Assembly: GCA_020634315.1 (NCBI GenBank)
Contig: JACKBV010000027.1
Location: 1-61,584 of the forward strand
Length of the DNA stretch: 61,584 nt
Direction of reading: 5' to 3'
DNA from: Ardenticatenaceae bacterium
Lineage (GTDB): Bacteria; Chloroflexota; Anaerolineae; Promineifilales; Promineifilaceae
Shown: positions 42,322 through 51,452 of the stretch, one piece after another
How positions within the stretch are numbered: the stretch's first letter is position 1
Layout of the letters: every line of letters begins with the position of its first letter
Program-made: the position numbers and the translations under genes
Notes under the pieces: model-generated
What the model saw: the letters and a program-made list of their open reading frames with translations, nothing else
Told to the model about the DNA's origin: nothing
Databases searched by the model: none

Positions 42322-45306
42322 ATGTCCACTGACGGGAAAAATATGCGGCAGCATCTTTCATCCTTCGATGACCAACCATCTTATTTATACAATGCCCGCC
42401 CCACTGTGGGATTGCTCATTGATGCCATTCACAGCGTTACGCAGCAAAACCGTTGGTTGGGTGTCATTGATGCCGCACGCGAGGCAAATGTCAATCTTGT
42501 CACCTTCCCTGGTGATAAATTAGGCTCTGCCCATGACTATGCCACGCCAGCAAACATTCTCTACAAATTAGCCAACGCGCAAAATCTAGACGGCCTGATC
42601 ATTTGGACGGGAAGTCTGGATTGGTATGTCACACATCAACAATTGGAAGCGTTCTGTAAACAATATGCCCCGTTGCCCATTGTTTGCATCGAAACGGCCG
42701 TTTCCGACTACCCCACCATCGCCATAGACAATTACCAGGGCATGCAATCACTGGTGCAGCACCTGATCGCAGAGCATCACTGCCATCGCTTCGCCTTTAT
42801 TCATGGGCCAGAAGGGCATCGCGGCGTCCAAGAACGGTATCGCGCGTTTGCCGACACATTAGCAGCACACAATCTGCCACTCATTTCCGATCTCCTTGTC
42901 AGTGGTGATTTTTCGCGCAAAGCTGGCGAACGCGCCATCAGCACCCTGCTCGATGAACGCCAGGCTTCCTTTGATGCGCTCGTAGCCGTCAACGACAGCA
43001 TGGCCGTCGGTGCGCTGCGTGCATTGCAAAGCCGCGGCATTTCCGTGCCCGCCGACATAGCCATCGTCGGCTTTGGCGATACTGAAAAAGGGATACCGCC
43101 CATCACCACCATCCGCCCACCCTTCAATGAAATGGGACGGCAGGCACTCGCAACATTATTGGCCCTTTTAGAAAAGCAATCCGTGCCGGAATTATTGCAA
43201 TTACCCACACAACCGATTATTCGGCAATCGTGCGGCTGTTTTTCAAAGCATGTTCTCGAAGTGACGGTTCCTACCAAAAAGGAGAACGCCACCACACCAA
43301 AACCCGCCTCTGTGCGGCAGCAAGTGCTGAAAGAGTTATTGCCGGCCGTGCAAAACATCCCCGAATTAGATGAAATGCCCCTGCTCGCTAACCTGTTCTT
43401 CGATGAGATTTTTGACAATTGTCATGGTCGCTTTTTGCCTGCGCTGCGCAAAACAGTGACGCACGTTGCCGTGACCGGCGGTGATGTCGCGCAGTGGCAC
43501 ACGGGCATATCGCTGTTACGACGACAAGCGTTACCGCTCCTCACTCAAGTAGACCATGCCCGCGCTGAAGATTTATGGCAGCAGGCGCGTCTGCTCATTA
43601 ATGAAGCCCAACAATGGGTACAAGATTACCCGCTAAATCAGAGTGGCAGCGCCCTGTCACCAATGAACGCGGTGCAACTGCACCATCTTGATCGCGCTTT
43701 GCTCGCCACATTCAAACTGGCAGAGTTAACCAAGGTCATCATGCAAGAACTACAACGCCTGGGCATTGAACGCGGTGTTATTGCTTTGTATCAACGCCCG
43801 GAGACGCTTACTGATTGGGCACGGCCGATTTTGGTGTTTGATGAAAACGGCCGTGTCCCCCCCAGCGAACACGACCTCTTCCCCACCCGGCAGCTCGCCC
43901 CTGCCAATTTCTTCACACAAGCAAAAACATTCAATTGGGTCATCCTCCCCCTTTACTTCCATACCGAACACTTTGGCTACATGCTGCTCGAAACCAACCT
44001 GCGCAGCGGCCTCATTTACGAAACCTTGCGCCGCCGCTTGAGCAACGCCCTCAACGGCGTCTTGCTCGTCGAACAGGTGCAGCAGGCACAAACCGATCTC
44101 GCCCAGGCTCATGCCGAACTAGAGCAGCGCATCATGAGCCGTACTGCGGCGTTAGAACAAGAAATTACCGAGCGGGCACGCACCGAAACCGCCTTGCGAG
44201 AAAACGAAACAACCAAACGCGCCCTGCTAGAAGCGATCCCCGACACAATTTTTGAAATTGACAAAGATGGCTTCTATCACAACTTCATCCCGGCAGAAGG
44301 CTTCAAAAACGTCTTAGAACCCAACGAATTCCTGGGTATGCGCCCCGAAGACATTTTGCCGCCAGCGTTAGCCCAGCAAATCAACCAGTCCGTAAAATTA
44401 GCCCTGGCAACAGGGAACATCCAGTTCCATGAATATCCGCTGACAATAGGCGATGAGACACGCTATTACGAAGCGCGATTTTTGGTGAGCGGCGAAGATC
44501 GCGTGCTCGGCATTGTGCGCGACATTACCGAACGCAAACAGTCCGAAGCGGAGCGTGAGCAGCTCATTGCCGAGTTAGAAGCGAAAAATGCAGAATTGGA
44601 ACGCTTCACGTACACAGTTTCGCACGATCTAAAAAGTCCACTGGTCACAATTCGCGGCTTCTTAGGATTTCTGCAAAAAGATGTGGAGCTTGGGGCCACC
44701 GAACGCATCAATCACGACATCCAACATATCCACAACGCCACGACACGCATGCAGCGCCTGCTAGACGATTTACTTGAACTGTCGCGGGTTGGCCGCTTAA
44801 TCAATCCGCCGCAATGGGTGCCATACGCCATTTTAATTGAAAGTGCCTTTAAGTTGGTGATGGGCAAAGCCAGCCAAAATCAGGTGCAGCTTGACATTAT
44901 GCCCAATTTGCCAGAAGTCTTTGTGGACGAACTGCGCTTTTTAGAGGTCTTGCAAAACTTGTTGGACAATGCCATCAAGTTTATGGGGAAACAGGCGCAG
45001 CCCCGAATTGAGATTGGCGCCCAAAAATTAGACACAGAAACAGCTTTTTTTGTCCGCGACAATGGCATTGGCATCAAATCACAGTACCACGCAAAAATTT
45101 TCGATCTGTTTGAACGGCTGGACGAAACGGTAGAGGGCACGGGCATTGGCCTGGCATTGGTCAAGCGCATTGTGGAAATTCATAACGGCCGTATCTGGGT
45201 CGAATCCAACAACGACCAGCCCGGCGTCACTTTCTGGTTCACCTTACCGAACACGGCCGTTTCCCCACCCACCGAATTGCACAAAACCCCACCAGCTTCT
45301 GCATAA
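42322..45306 (+). CDS. Sensor histidine kinase with LacI-type ligand-binding domain and PAS domain
   Basis: 994 residues. Residues about 27-310 are a periplasmic-binding-protein fold of the LacI/GalR effector type (TVGLLIDAIHS, GLIIWTGSLDW, IAIDNYQGM, RFAFIHGPEGHRGVQERYRAF, DALVAVNDSMAVGAL, VPADIAIVGFGD). It lacks the DNA-binding head and any signal peptide. A long helical region follows, then PAS (about 625-745), HisKA (SHDLKSPLVTIRGFLGFL, His near 767) and HATPase (NLLDNAIKFMG, DNGIGIKSQ, GTGIGLALVKRIVE). It thus seems to sense a cytoplasmic sugar-like ligand. Start could also be ATG 42343; neither has a good ribosome site. Confidence 0.88.
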   Translation: MSTDGKNMRQHLSSFDDQPSYLYNARPTVGLLIDAIHSVTQQNRWLGVIDAAREANVNLVTFPGDKLGSAHDYATPANILYKLANAQNLDGLIIWTGSLDWYVTHQQLEAFCKQYAPLPIVCIETAVSDYPTIAIDNYQGMQSLVQHLIAEHHCHRFAFIHGPEGHRGVQERYRAFADTLAAHNLPLISDLLVSGDFSRKAGERAISTLLDERQASFDALVAVNDSMAVGALRALQSRGISVPADIAIVGFGDTEKGIPPITTIRPPFNEMGRQALATLLALLEKQSVPELLQLPTQPIIRQSCGCFSKHVLEVTVPTKKENATTPKPASVRQQVLKELLPAVQNIPELDEMPLLANLFFDEIFDNCHGRFLPALRKTVTHVAVTGGDVAQWHTGISLLRRQALPLLTQVDHARAEDLWQQARLLINEAQQWVQDYPLNQSGSALSPMNAVQLHHLDRALLATFKLAELTKVIMQELQRLGIERGVIALYQRPETLTDWARPILVFDENGRVPPSEHDLFPTRQLAPANFFTQAKTFNWVILPLYFHTEHFGYMLLETNLRSGLIYETLRRRLSNALNGVLLVEQVQQAQTDLAQAHAELEQRIMSRTAALEQEITERARTETALRENETTKRALLEAIPDTIFEIDKDGFYHNFIPAEGFKNVLEPNEFLGMRPEDILPPALAQQINQSVKLALATGNIQFHEYPLTIGDETRYYEARFLVSGEDRVLGIVRDITERKQSEAEREQLIAELEAKNAELERFTYTVSHDLKSPLVTIRGFLGFLQKDVELGATERINHDIQHIHNATTRMQRLLDDLLELSRVGRLINPPQWVPYAILIESAFKLVMGKASQNQVQLDIMPNLPEVFVDELRFLEVLQNLLDNAIKFMGKQAQPRIEIGAQKLDTETAFFVRDNGIGIKSQYHAKIFDLFERLDETVEGTGIGLALVKRIVEIHNGRIWVESNNDQPGVTFWFTLPNTAVSPPTELHKTPPASA

Positions 45307-45357
45307 TTTTTGCAGAATCCCCCGCTAAAATCCTCAATTGGAACTGAACCAAGAAAA

Positions 45358-45405
45358 ACGGGGATTACGTAGGAGGAAAATCCATTCCTTCCTGCCAATC
45401 CCCGT
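45358..45405 (+). terminator. Two-part stem-loop before the exporter operon
   Basis: ACGGGGATT (45358-45366) pairs with AATCCCCGT (45397-45405), with an inner AGGAGGAA/TTCCTTCC stem, then CATTGTTT. It lies after the kinase stop and 22 nt before the adaptor gene. It may end the kinase transcript or structure the leader. Confidence 0.55.
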
Positions 45406-45426
45406 CATTGTTTACAGGAGTTGACT

Positions 45427-46992
45427 ATGCGTAAAGGAAACAAAAACAAACGCCTGGTCTGGATTGGCGGCGCCCTGCTAGTCGTGGCAATCATCGCCGT
45501 TTTTGTCGCCACGCGCGACAGCAGCCAGGCACAAACCACGACCCCCGCAGGCGAAGTCGTCACGGCTTTCATCGGCGACCTCTCAGCCGAAGCAACGGCC
45601 AGCGGCACGGTAGAGGCCAGGCGACAAGCCAGTCTTGCCGTGCAGACACCGGGATTGGTAACGGCCGTTCCCATTCACGTCGGCGACACCGTCCAGGCTG
45701 GCGATCTGCTCGTCCAGCTAGACAACAGCGAACTCGCGCTCAGCGTCGCCACCGCCGCACAAAGCCTGCGCCTGCAAGAAGCTAACCTGGACAATCTGCG
45801 CCAACCGGCCAACGAAGCGGATATTGCCGCAGCGGAAGCGGCCGTTGCCAGCGCCCAGGCCAACCTCGATGACGTTCTCGCCGGGCCAACAGAAACGGAA
45901 ATCGCCATCAGCGAAGCCAGCATACGCGCTTCACAAGCCTCGCTCTACTCCTCGTCCGCCGAACTAGCCAGGGCACAAAGCAGCATCGCCGATTCTCAGG
46001 TTGCCGCCGCCCAGGCCGCCTTGCTCGCGGCACAAACAACGCTCGACCACGCCCGCGAGGTCAATGAAGAAGGGCCAAACGCCGAGAATCATCAGGCGCT
46101 GCTAGAGGCAGAACAGGCCGTTGCCGATGCCCAGGCACAGCTTGACGATTTACTTGCCGGGCCAGATGTCAATGCCGAACGAAGCAGCGTCGCCGCCGCC
46201 AGCGCCCGCGTCGATGGCAGCGAGGCAGACCTCAACCTGCTCCTGGTCGGTCCCAGCGAGACAGACATCACCAGTGCGCAGTTACAACTGGCACAAGCCG
46301 AAGCCTCGCTGGCCTCGTTGCTGACAGGCACGTCGCAAGCGGACATTGCCGCCGCTGAAGCAGAAGTGGAACAGGCACGGCTGTCACTGGCCGACGCCGA
46401 AGACGCATTGGCGAAGACAACCGTCACGGCTCCGTTTGCCGGTGTGGTAACGGCCGTTTACGTCAGCGAAGGCGAACTTGCCAGCGGCGTTGTCGTCGAA
46501 CTGGTGGACACACAAAACCTGGAAATCGTGCTGCAAGTAGACGAAGTAGACATTGGCAACGTCGCCATCGGGCAGCCCGCCATTATCACGCTGGAAACCT
46601 GGCCCGACGATGAAATCGACAGCAGCGTTGTCGCCATCGCCCCCGGCGCACAAACCGCCGCAGGCACAGCCCTCGTCACCTACGATGTTCATCTGCAATT
46701 GGGCACAACCGACCTGCCCGTGCGCATCGGCATGACAGCCAACGCCAGCCTGATCACGGCCGAAAAAGAAGGCGTGCTGCTCGTCCCCAATCGCGCCATC
46801 AACGTCGACCGCAGCGCAGGCACATACAGCGTCAACCGCATCGTCGGCGAAGAAACAGAGGTCGTCGAAATCGCCATTGGCCTGCGCGATGGGCAATACA
46901 CACAAATTCTCGATGGCCTTAACGCTGGCGACGAACTGCTCGTTACCAATGGCGTTCCTGTCGAAAGCTTTGCTCCCAATGCAGACGAGTAA
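45427..46992 (+). CDS. HlyD/MacA-type membrane-fusion (adaptor) protein, first copy
   Basis: 521 residues. One N-terminal transmembrane helix (WIGGALLVVAIIAVFVAT), a lipoyl/barrel-sandwich half (AEATASGTVEARRQASLAVQ), and a very long Ala-rich coiled-coil hairpin built from repeated modules around LLAGPTETEIAISEA, LLAGPDVNAERS, LLVGPSETDI and LLTGTSQADI. The second lipoyl half (TAPFAGVVTAVYVSEGE) and beta-barrel follow. It links to the MacB/YknYZ-type transporter downstream. AGGAG lies six nt before ATG 45427. A monoderm cell would use it as a YknX-like adaptor. Confidence 0.87.
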   Translation: MRKGNKNKRLVWIGGALLVVAIIAVFVATRDSSQAQTTTPAGEVVTAFIGDLSAEATASGTVEARRQASLAVQTPGLVTAVPIHVGDTVQAGDLLVQLDNSELALSVATAAQSLRLQEANLDNLRQPANEADIAAAEAAVASAQANLDDVLAGPTETEIAISEASIRASQASLYSSSAELARAQSSIADSQVAAAQAALLAAQTTLDHAREVNEEGPNAENHQALLEAEQAVADAQAQLDDLLAGPDVNAERSSVAAASARVDGSEADLNLLLVGPSETDITSAQLQLAQAEASLASLLTGTSQADIAAAEAEVEQARLSLADAEDALAKTTVTAPFAGVVTAVYVSEGELASGVVVELVDTQNLEIVLQVDEVDIGNVAIGQPAIITLETWPDDEIDSSVVAIAPGAQTAAGTALVTYDVHLQLGTTDLPVRIGMTANASLITAEKEGVLLVPNRAINVDRSAGTYSVNRIVGEETEVVEIAIGLRDGQYTQILDGLNAGDELLVTNGVPVESFAPNADE

Positions 46993-47030
46993 TCCCCCTC
47001 GACATGCCCATCTTCTAGGAATTTAGATAC

Positions 47031-48716
47031 ATGAGTAACACACAAAAAACAACCAACAAAAGACGACGCTGGATCATCGGCACTGTAATCGCTCTCCTGG
47101 CCGTTTGCGCCCTCGGTGCATTCTACGTTTACCGCCAGGGACAGGCACTACGCGAACAAATGACGGCCGAAGCGGGCGACATCGTCACCGCCTTCATTGG
47201 CGATTTATCCGCAGCCGCCACCGCCAGCGGAGAGGTCGTCACCCAACGCGACGCCCGCATCACCCCGCTGGCCTCCGGCACCGTAGCCCACGTTTACGTT
47301 GCCGTCGGCGACCAGGTTGAGGCCGGAGACGTGCTGCTAGAGCTGGAAACGGCCGATCTCCAACGCGCCCTCGCCTCGGCCCAACAATCCCTGCTCATCC
47401 AGGAAAACAACCTGGCAAAACTGCTGGAACCGGCCGCCGCCGCCGACATTGCCGCCGCCGAAGCATCCGTCGCCAATGCCCAAGCCACGCTTGCCAGCTT
47501 GCAAGCCGGCCCCACCCCAGAAGAGATCGCCGGGGTAGAAGCCGATGTGCGTGCCGCCAACGCAGATATTGCCGCCGCCAATGCACGCCTCAACAACCTG
47601 ACATCTGCCCCCGATCCGGATGCGCTCTACGCGGCACAGTTAGAACTGGAACTGGCGCAAACAGCCGCGACCCAGGCCGCCGAACAACACAGCACCATTC
47701 TCGTCACCGAACCCAATGACTTTTTGTCGGAAGATGATTTGGCCGAGATTGAAGTTTCGCTGCGCACGCAGGCCGTACAGGCCAACGCGCAGTTGGCCGC
47801 TGCCCAGGAAGCGCTCGATCAATTGCAAAATGGCGATGCCAATTCTATCGCTTCCGCACAGGCCAGCGTTGCCGCCGCGGTAGCACAGCGCGATTTGGCA
47901 CAATTGCAGCTTGACCAACTGCTGGCGGGCGCGTCTGCCGCACAAATCGCCGCCGCCGAATCGAATGTGGCGCAAGCGCAAGCCAATCTGGATGCACTTC
48001 AGCGCGGCCCGACCGACGCGCAAATTGTCGCCGCCGAAGTTGCCATTGAGCAGGCCCGCGTGAGCGTGCAGCGTGCCGAGATAAACCTGGAACGCGCCAC
48101 GTTGACCGCGCCGTTTGCCGGAACGGTAACGGCCGTTCACGTCAACGAAGGTGAAATCGCCAGCGGCATCGTCATCGAACTGGTAGACACCCACAACCTG
48201 GAAGTGATCCTCAGCGTTGACGAAGTAGACCTGGCCGACTTATCTGTCGGGCAGCCTGCGGCCATCACCCTGGAAACCTGGCCCGATGACGAACTGGATG
48301 GACGCATCACAGCCATCGCCCCCGCCGCGACCAGCGACAACAGCGCCCTGGTCACATACGATGTCTATCTCTCCCTGGGCGAAACAGATTTGCCCGTGCT
48401 CGTTGGCATGACAGCCAACGCCGACATCACCACCCGCCGCAGCGAAGACGTGCTGCTGCTGCCCAACGCAGCCATCAACGTCGACCGCAGCGCCGGAACT
48501 TACAGCGTTCACAAAGTGACGCGCAACGGCGACCAGCCCATCAGCATCAGCGAAACCACCATCACCATCGGCCTGCGCGATGGACAATACACGCAAATTA
48601 CGAGCGGCTTGCAAGCTGGCGATGAGGTCATGGTTGGCGATGTGCTCCCCGTGTTCACCTTTGGCCCCGGCAATGGCGACCCTGGCAATGGTGGCCCCTT
48701 CGGCGGAGGGCAGTGA
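47031..48716 (+). CDS. HlyD/MacA-type membrane-fusion (adaptor) protein, second copy
   Basis: 561 residues, the same architecture as the previous gene: N-terminal membrane helix (IIGTVIALLAVCALGAFYVY), lipoyl half-domains (AAATASGEVVTQRDARITPL; TAPFAGTVTAVHVNEGEIASG), a long coiled-coil with LQAGPTPEEIAGVEAD and LLAGASAAQIAAAESN modules, and a C-terminal barrel (VGMTANADITTR). It ends in a Gly/Pro-rich tail (GPGNGDPGNGGPFGGGQ). It seems to arise from a tandem duplication. Its stop overlaps the start region of the ATPase gene. Confidence 0.87.
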   Translation: MSNTQKTTNKRRRWIIGTVIALLAVCALGAFYVYRQGQALREQMTAEAGDIVTAFIGDLSAAATASGEVVTQRDARITPLASGTVAHVYVAVGDQVEAGDVLLELETADLQRALASAQQSLLIQENNLAKLLEPAAAADIAAAEASVANAQATLASLQAGPTPEEIAGVEADVRAANADIAAANARLNNLTSAPDPDALYAAQLELELAQTAATQAAEQHSTILVTEPNDFLSEDDLAEIEVSLRTQAVQANAQLAAAQEALDQLQNGDANSIASAQASVAAAVAQRDLAQLQLDQLLAGASAAQIAAAESNVAQAQANLDALQRGPTDAQIVAAEVAIEQARVSVQRAEINLERATLTAPFAGTVTAVHVNEGEIASGIVIELVDTHNLEVILSVDEVDLADLSVGQPAAITLETWPDDELDGRITAIAPAATSDNSALVTYDVYLSLGETDLPVLVGMTANADITTRRSEDVLLLPNAAINVDRSAGTYSVHKVTRNGDQPISISETTITIGLRDGQYTQITSGLQAGDEVMVGDVLPVFTFGPGNGDPGNGGPFGGGQ

Positions 48717-48718
48717 TC

Positions 48719-49402
48719 ATGATTCACATGCGCAATATCACCAAATCTTACGAAATGGGAACGCAGGTTGTTCACGCGCTGCGCGGGGTTGACCTGGACA
48801 TCGCCGAAGGGGAATTTGTCGCCATTATGGGGCCGTCTGGCTCCGGCAAAAGCACGCTGATGAATATGCTTGGCTGTCTGGATGTGCCCAACAGCGGCAC
48901 TTATACGCTGGATGGCGAGGATGTCAGCCAGATGAGTGATGACCAGCAGGCGCGTGTGCGCAACAAGCGTGTGGGGTTTGTTTTTCAACAGTTTAACTTG
49001 CTGCCGCGCACGCCCGCCCTGAAACAGGTGGCGCTGCCGTTGATGTATGCGGGATACGGCCGTTCCGAGCGCCTGGAACGTGCCCAAGAAGCCCTGCGCA
49101 AAGTTGGCCTGGGCGAACGCATGGACCACAAACCAGACGAACTATCCGGCGGGCAGCAGCAGCGCGTCGCCATCGCCCGTGCCCTTGCCGTCAGCCCCAG
49201 CATCATTCTCGCCGACGAACCAACCGGCGCACTCGACAGCCAGACCGGCACCGAAATCCTCGATTTGTTCGAGGAATTAAACACACAAGGCATCACCATC
49301 ATCATGATCACACACGATCAGGAAGTGGCAGACCGCGCCCAACGCACCATCTGGATTCGCGACGGGGTCATCGTCAATGAGGAGACCAATGAACATCAGT
49401 GA
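48719..49402 (+). CDS. ABC transporter ATP-binding protein (MacB/LolD/YknY type)
   Basis: 227 residues. Walker A GPSGSGKSTLMN, Q-loop FVFQQFNLLPR, signature LSGGQQQRVAIARAL, Walker B IILADEPTGALDSQ and H-loop ITHD are all intact. The TGALDSQTG tail of the Walker B region is the mark of the MacB/LolD subfamily, which works by mechanotransmission rather than by carrying solute through the membrane. GGAGG stands about 10 nt before ATG 48719. It overlaps the permease gene by 14 bp. Confidence 0.93.
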   Translation: MIHMRNITKSYEMGTQVVHALRGVDLDIAEGEFVAIMGPSGSGKSTLMNMLGCLDVPNSGTYTLDGEDVSQMSDDQQARVRNKRVGFVFQQFNLLPRTPALKQVALPLMYAGYGRSERLERAQEALRKVGLGERMDHKPDELSGGQQQRVAIARALAVSPSIILADEPTGALDSQTGTEILDLFEELNTQGITIIMITHDQEVADRAQRTIWIRDGVIVNEETNEHQ

Positions 49403-50606
49403 AAGCTTTCTCACCGCGCTTGACAGCCTTTTAGCAAATAAACTGCGCTCCGTATTGACCATGCTCGGCGTGATCATCGGCGTGGCCGCCGTCATCGCCC
49501 TCCTTTCCATTGGCAATGGCGTCAGCGACTCCATCACCGGCGAAATCAACGCCATTGGCACGAACCTGATCATCATTACCACCGACTTCGACAACAGTGA
49601 TGGCTACCAAACGCTGAGCCAGGTTGATGTCGATGCTCTGTCAGACCCGCTGCGTGCCCCCTTACTGGGCGACGTGGCTGGCATCGCCCAGGGAAATCAG
49701 GAAGTGATCAGCAGCGGCCGTTCCACCAATGTCACCGTCGCCGGTATCACGCCCAACTACTTCACCATCTACAACATGACTGAATTCCAGGGCGGCGATG
49801 GCCTGACACAAACAGACGTCGACACGCGTGCTCGCGTCGCCGTGCTCGGCGCAACGGCCGCCGAAGACCTGTTTCCCGATGAATACGCTGTTGGGCAAAG
49901 CGTGAAAATCAACGGCGTCAGCTATGAAGTCGTTGGCGTGCTGGCCGAATCAGGCAGCGCCATTAACAACACCGACAGCAACATCTACGTCCCGCTCTCG
50001 ACAGCGCAAAGCCGCCTTTACACAACGCGCACACGCAGCGGCGAAAAAGCGGTCAGTTCCATTACGGCGCAGGCCGTCAGCGCCGAGGAAACCGATGCCG
50101 CTTTGGAGCAAATCACGGAAATCTTGCGTGCCGAACATGGCATCACCTACGCTGCCGATGATGATTTTTCATTGATCAGCCAGGGAGATTTGCTGGAGAC
50201 TTTTAACACCATTACGGCTACGCTCACTGCATTCCTGGGGGCCATCGCCGGCATCTCGCTGGTGGTGGGCGGCATTGGCATCATGAACATCATGCTTGTC
50301 AGCGTCACCGAGCGCACCCGCGAAATTGGTATTCGCAAAGCGGTTGGCGCACTCAAACGAGACATCTTAATCCAGTTTCTGTTGGAGTCTATTGTCCTCA
50401 GTCTCATTGGCGGGTTGTTGGGCATGACGTTGGGCTGGTTAATTTCTCTGATCGCCGGTAATGCGCTGGATATTCCCACCGTTGTCGATGCGGGTACGGT
50501 GGCGCTGGCAACTGGCTTTGCGGCGGCTGTCGGCCTTGTGTTTGGGATTTATCCGGCATGGCGTGCGGCCGGACTGCGCCCGATTGAAGCGCTGCGGTAT
50601 GAGTAG
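49389..50606 (+). CDS. MacB/YknZ-type ABC transporter permease
   Basis: 405 residues. First membrane helix after a short amphipathic start (LANKLRSVLTMLGVIIGVAAVIALLSIGNG), a large extracytoplasmic MacB domain (about 60-260), then FtsX-like core with three helices (FLGAIAGISLVVGGIGIMNIMLVSVTERTREIGIRKAVGA ... ending GIYPAWRAAGLRPIEALRYE). With two adaptors and an ATPase it exports peptides, lipids or drugs. AGGAG precedes ATG 49389; an earlier ATG at 49377 is less well placed. Confidence 0.92.
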   Translation: MNISESFLTALDSLLANKLRSVLTMLGVIIGVAAVIALLSIGNGVSDSITGEINAIGTNLIIITTDFDNSDGYQTLSQVDVDALSDPLRAPLLGDVAGIAQGNQEVISSGRSTNVTVAGITPNYFTIYNMTEFQGGDGLTQTDVDTRARVAVLGATAAEDLFPDEYAVGQSVKINGVSYEVVGVLAESGSAINNTDSNIYVPLSTAQSRLYTTRTRSGEKAVSSITAQAVSAEETDAALEQITEILRAEHGITYAADDDFSLISQGDLLETFNTITATLTAFLGAIAGISLVVGGIGIMNIMLVSVTERTREIGIRKAVGALKRDILIQFLLESIVLSLIGGLLGMTLGWLISLIAGNALDIPTVVDAGTVALATGFAAAVGLVFGIYPAWRAAGLRPIEALRYE

Positions 50607-50681
50607 AAGCGGTGAACGGTAATCGGTAATCGGTGAGCGGTGAACGGTGAGCGGTGAACGGTGAACGGTGGTCGGTTGGCG
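50607..50681. repeat. Heptamer tandem array (CGGTGAn, about ten units)
   Basis: CGGTGAA, CGGTAAT, CGGTAAT, CGGTGAG, CGGTGAA, CGGTGAG and so on continue directly to the -10 box of the next gene. It lies just after the permease stop codon and fills the whole gap. The same unit occurs at 31641-31707. Confidence 0.88.
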
Positions 50682-50682
50682 G

Positions 50683-50688
50683 TATAAT
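50683..50688 (+). promoter_or_regulatory. -10 box (TATAAT) fused to the heptamer array
   Basis: A perfect TATAAT ends six bases before ATG 50695, so the transcript would begin at or next to the start codon (leaderless or nearly so). The -35 region is made of heptamer units, so the array length sets its sequence. Confidence 0.6.
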
Positions 50689-50694
50689 GGAGAA

Positions 50695-51387
50695 ATGGCA
50701 AAGCAGCGAATTTTGGTAGTGGATGATGACAAAGAGGTGGTGCGCCTGATGCGGGCGTATCTGGAGCGGGCGGGGTATGCGGTGTTGGTGGCGTATGATG
50801 GGAACACGGCCGTTTCCACGCTGCGCCATGAAAAACCAGACCTGCTGCTGCTCGATCTGATGCTGCCCGACCAGGATGGCCTGGACATCACCCGCCTGGT
50901 GCGCAGTGATGCAGCCCTGGCGCACATCCCCATCATCATGCTCACCGCCCGCATCGAGGACACAGACAAAATCGTCGGCCTGGAAATGGGGGCCGACGAT
51001 TACGTTACCAAGCCGTACAATCCGCGCGAGGTTGTGGCGCGTGTCCGCGCACGGCTGCGCACGCAACCCGCCTATCAACCGCAGCATTTGCAGGTCGGTG
51101 ATTTGCTCCTGGATGTGGGACGGCGTGAGGCGCAGATAAACGGCCGTGCCATCGACCTCACGCCAACCGAGTTCAACCTGCTGCGCGTGCTCATGGAACA
51201 GGCTGGTTACGTCTACACACGCAGCGAGTTGATCGAAAAAGGGCTGGGAGCCGATTACGACGGTATTGATCGCACACTGGACAGCCACATCCGCAATTTG
51301 CGCCAAAAAATCGAACCCGATCCGAAAAACCCAACCTACATCCACACCGTCTATGGCATCGGCTATCGGCTGGAAGAAGTGCAATAA
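50695..51387 (+). CDS. OmpR-family response regulator
   Basis: 230 residues. Receiver (LVVDDDKEVVRL, phospho-Asp in LLLLDLMLPDQDG, Thr in IMLTARIED, Lys in YVTKPYNPRE) and winged helix of the OmpR/PhoB type (IDLTPTEFNLLRVLMEQAGYVYTRSELIEKG, RTLDSHIRNLRQKIEPDP, VYGIGYRLE). GGAGA is directly before ATG 50695; an earlier start at 50668 would read through repeat sequence. It probably regulates the exporter upstream, the kinase being encoded next. Confidence 0.92.
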   Translation: MAKQRILVVDDDKEVVRLMRAYLERAGYAVLVAYDGNTAVSTLRHEKPDLLLLDLMLPDQDGLDITRLVRSDAALAHIPIIMLTARIEDTDKIVGLEMGADDYVTKPYNPREVVARVRARLRTQPAYQPQHLQVGDLLLDVGRREAQINGRAIDLTPTEFNLLRVLMEQAGYVYTRSELIEKGLGADYDGIDRTLDSHIRNLRQKIEPDPKNPTYIHTVYGIGYRLEEVQ

Positions 51388-51452
51388 TCGTGCGCCACTG
51401 CGCACTATCGCACTACTGCACTCCCGCACTATCGCACGAACACACGAACATT

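Noticed and set aside
51390..51452. N-terminal extension of the membrane kinase reading RHCALSHYCTPALSH
   Set aside because: It is translated simple repeat (GCACTATC-like); the ATG right before the first membrane helix is more natural.
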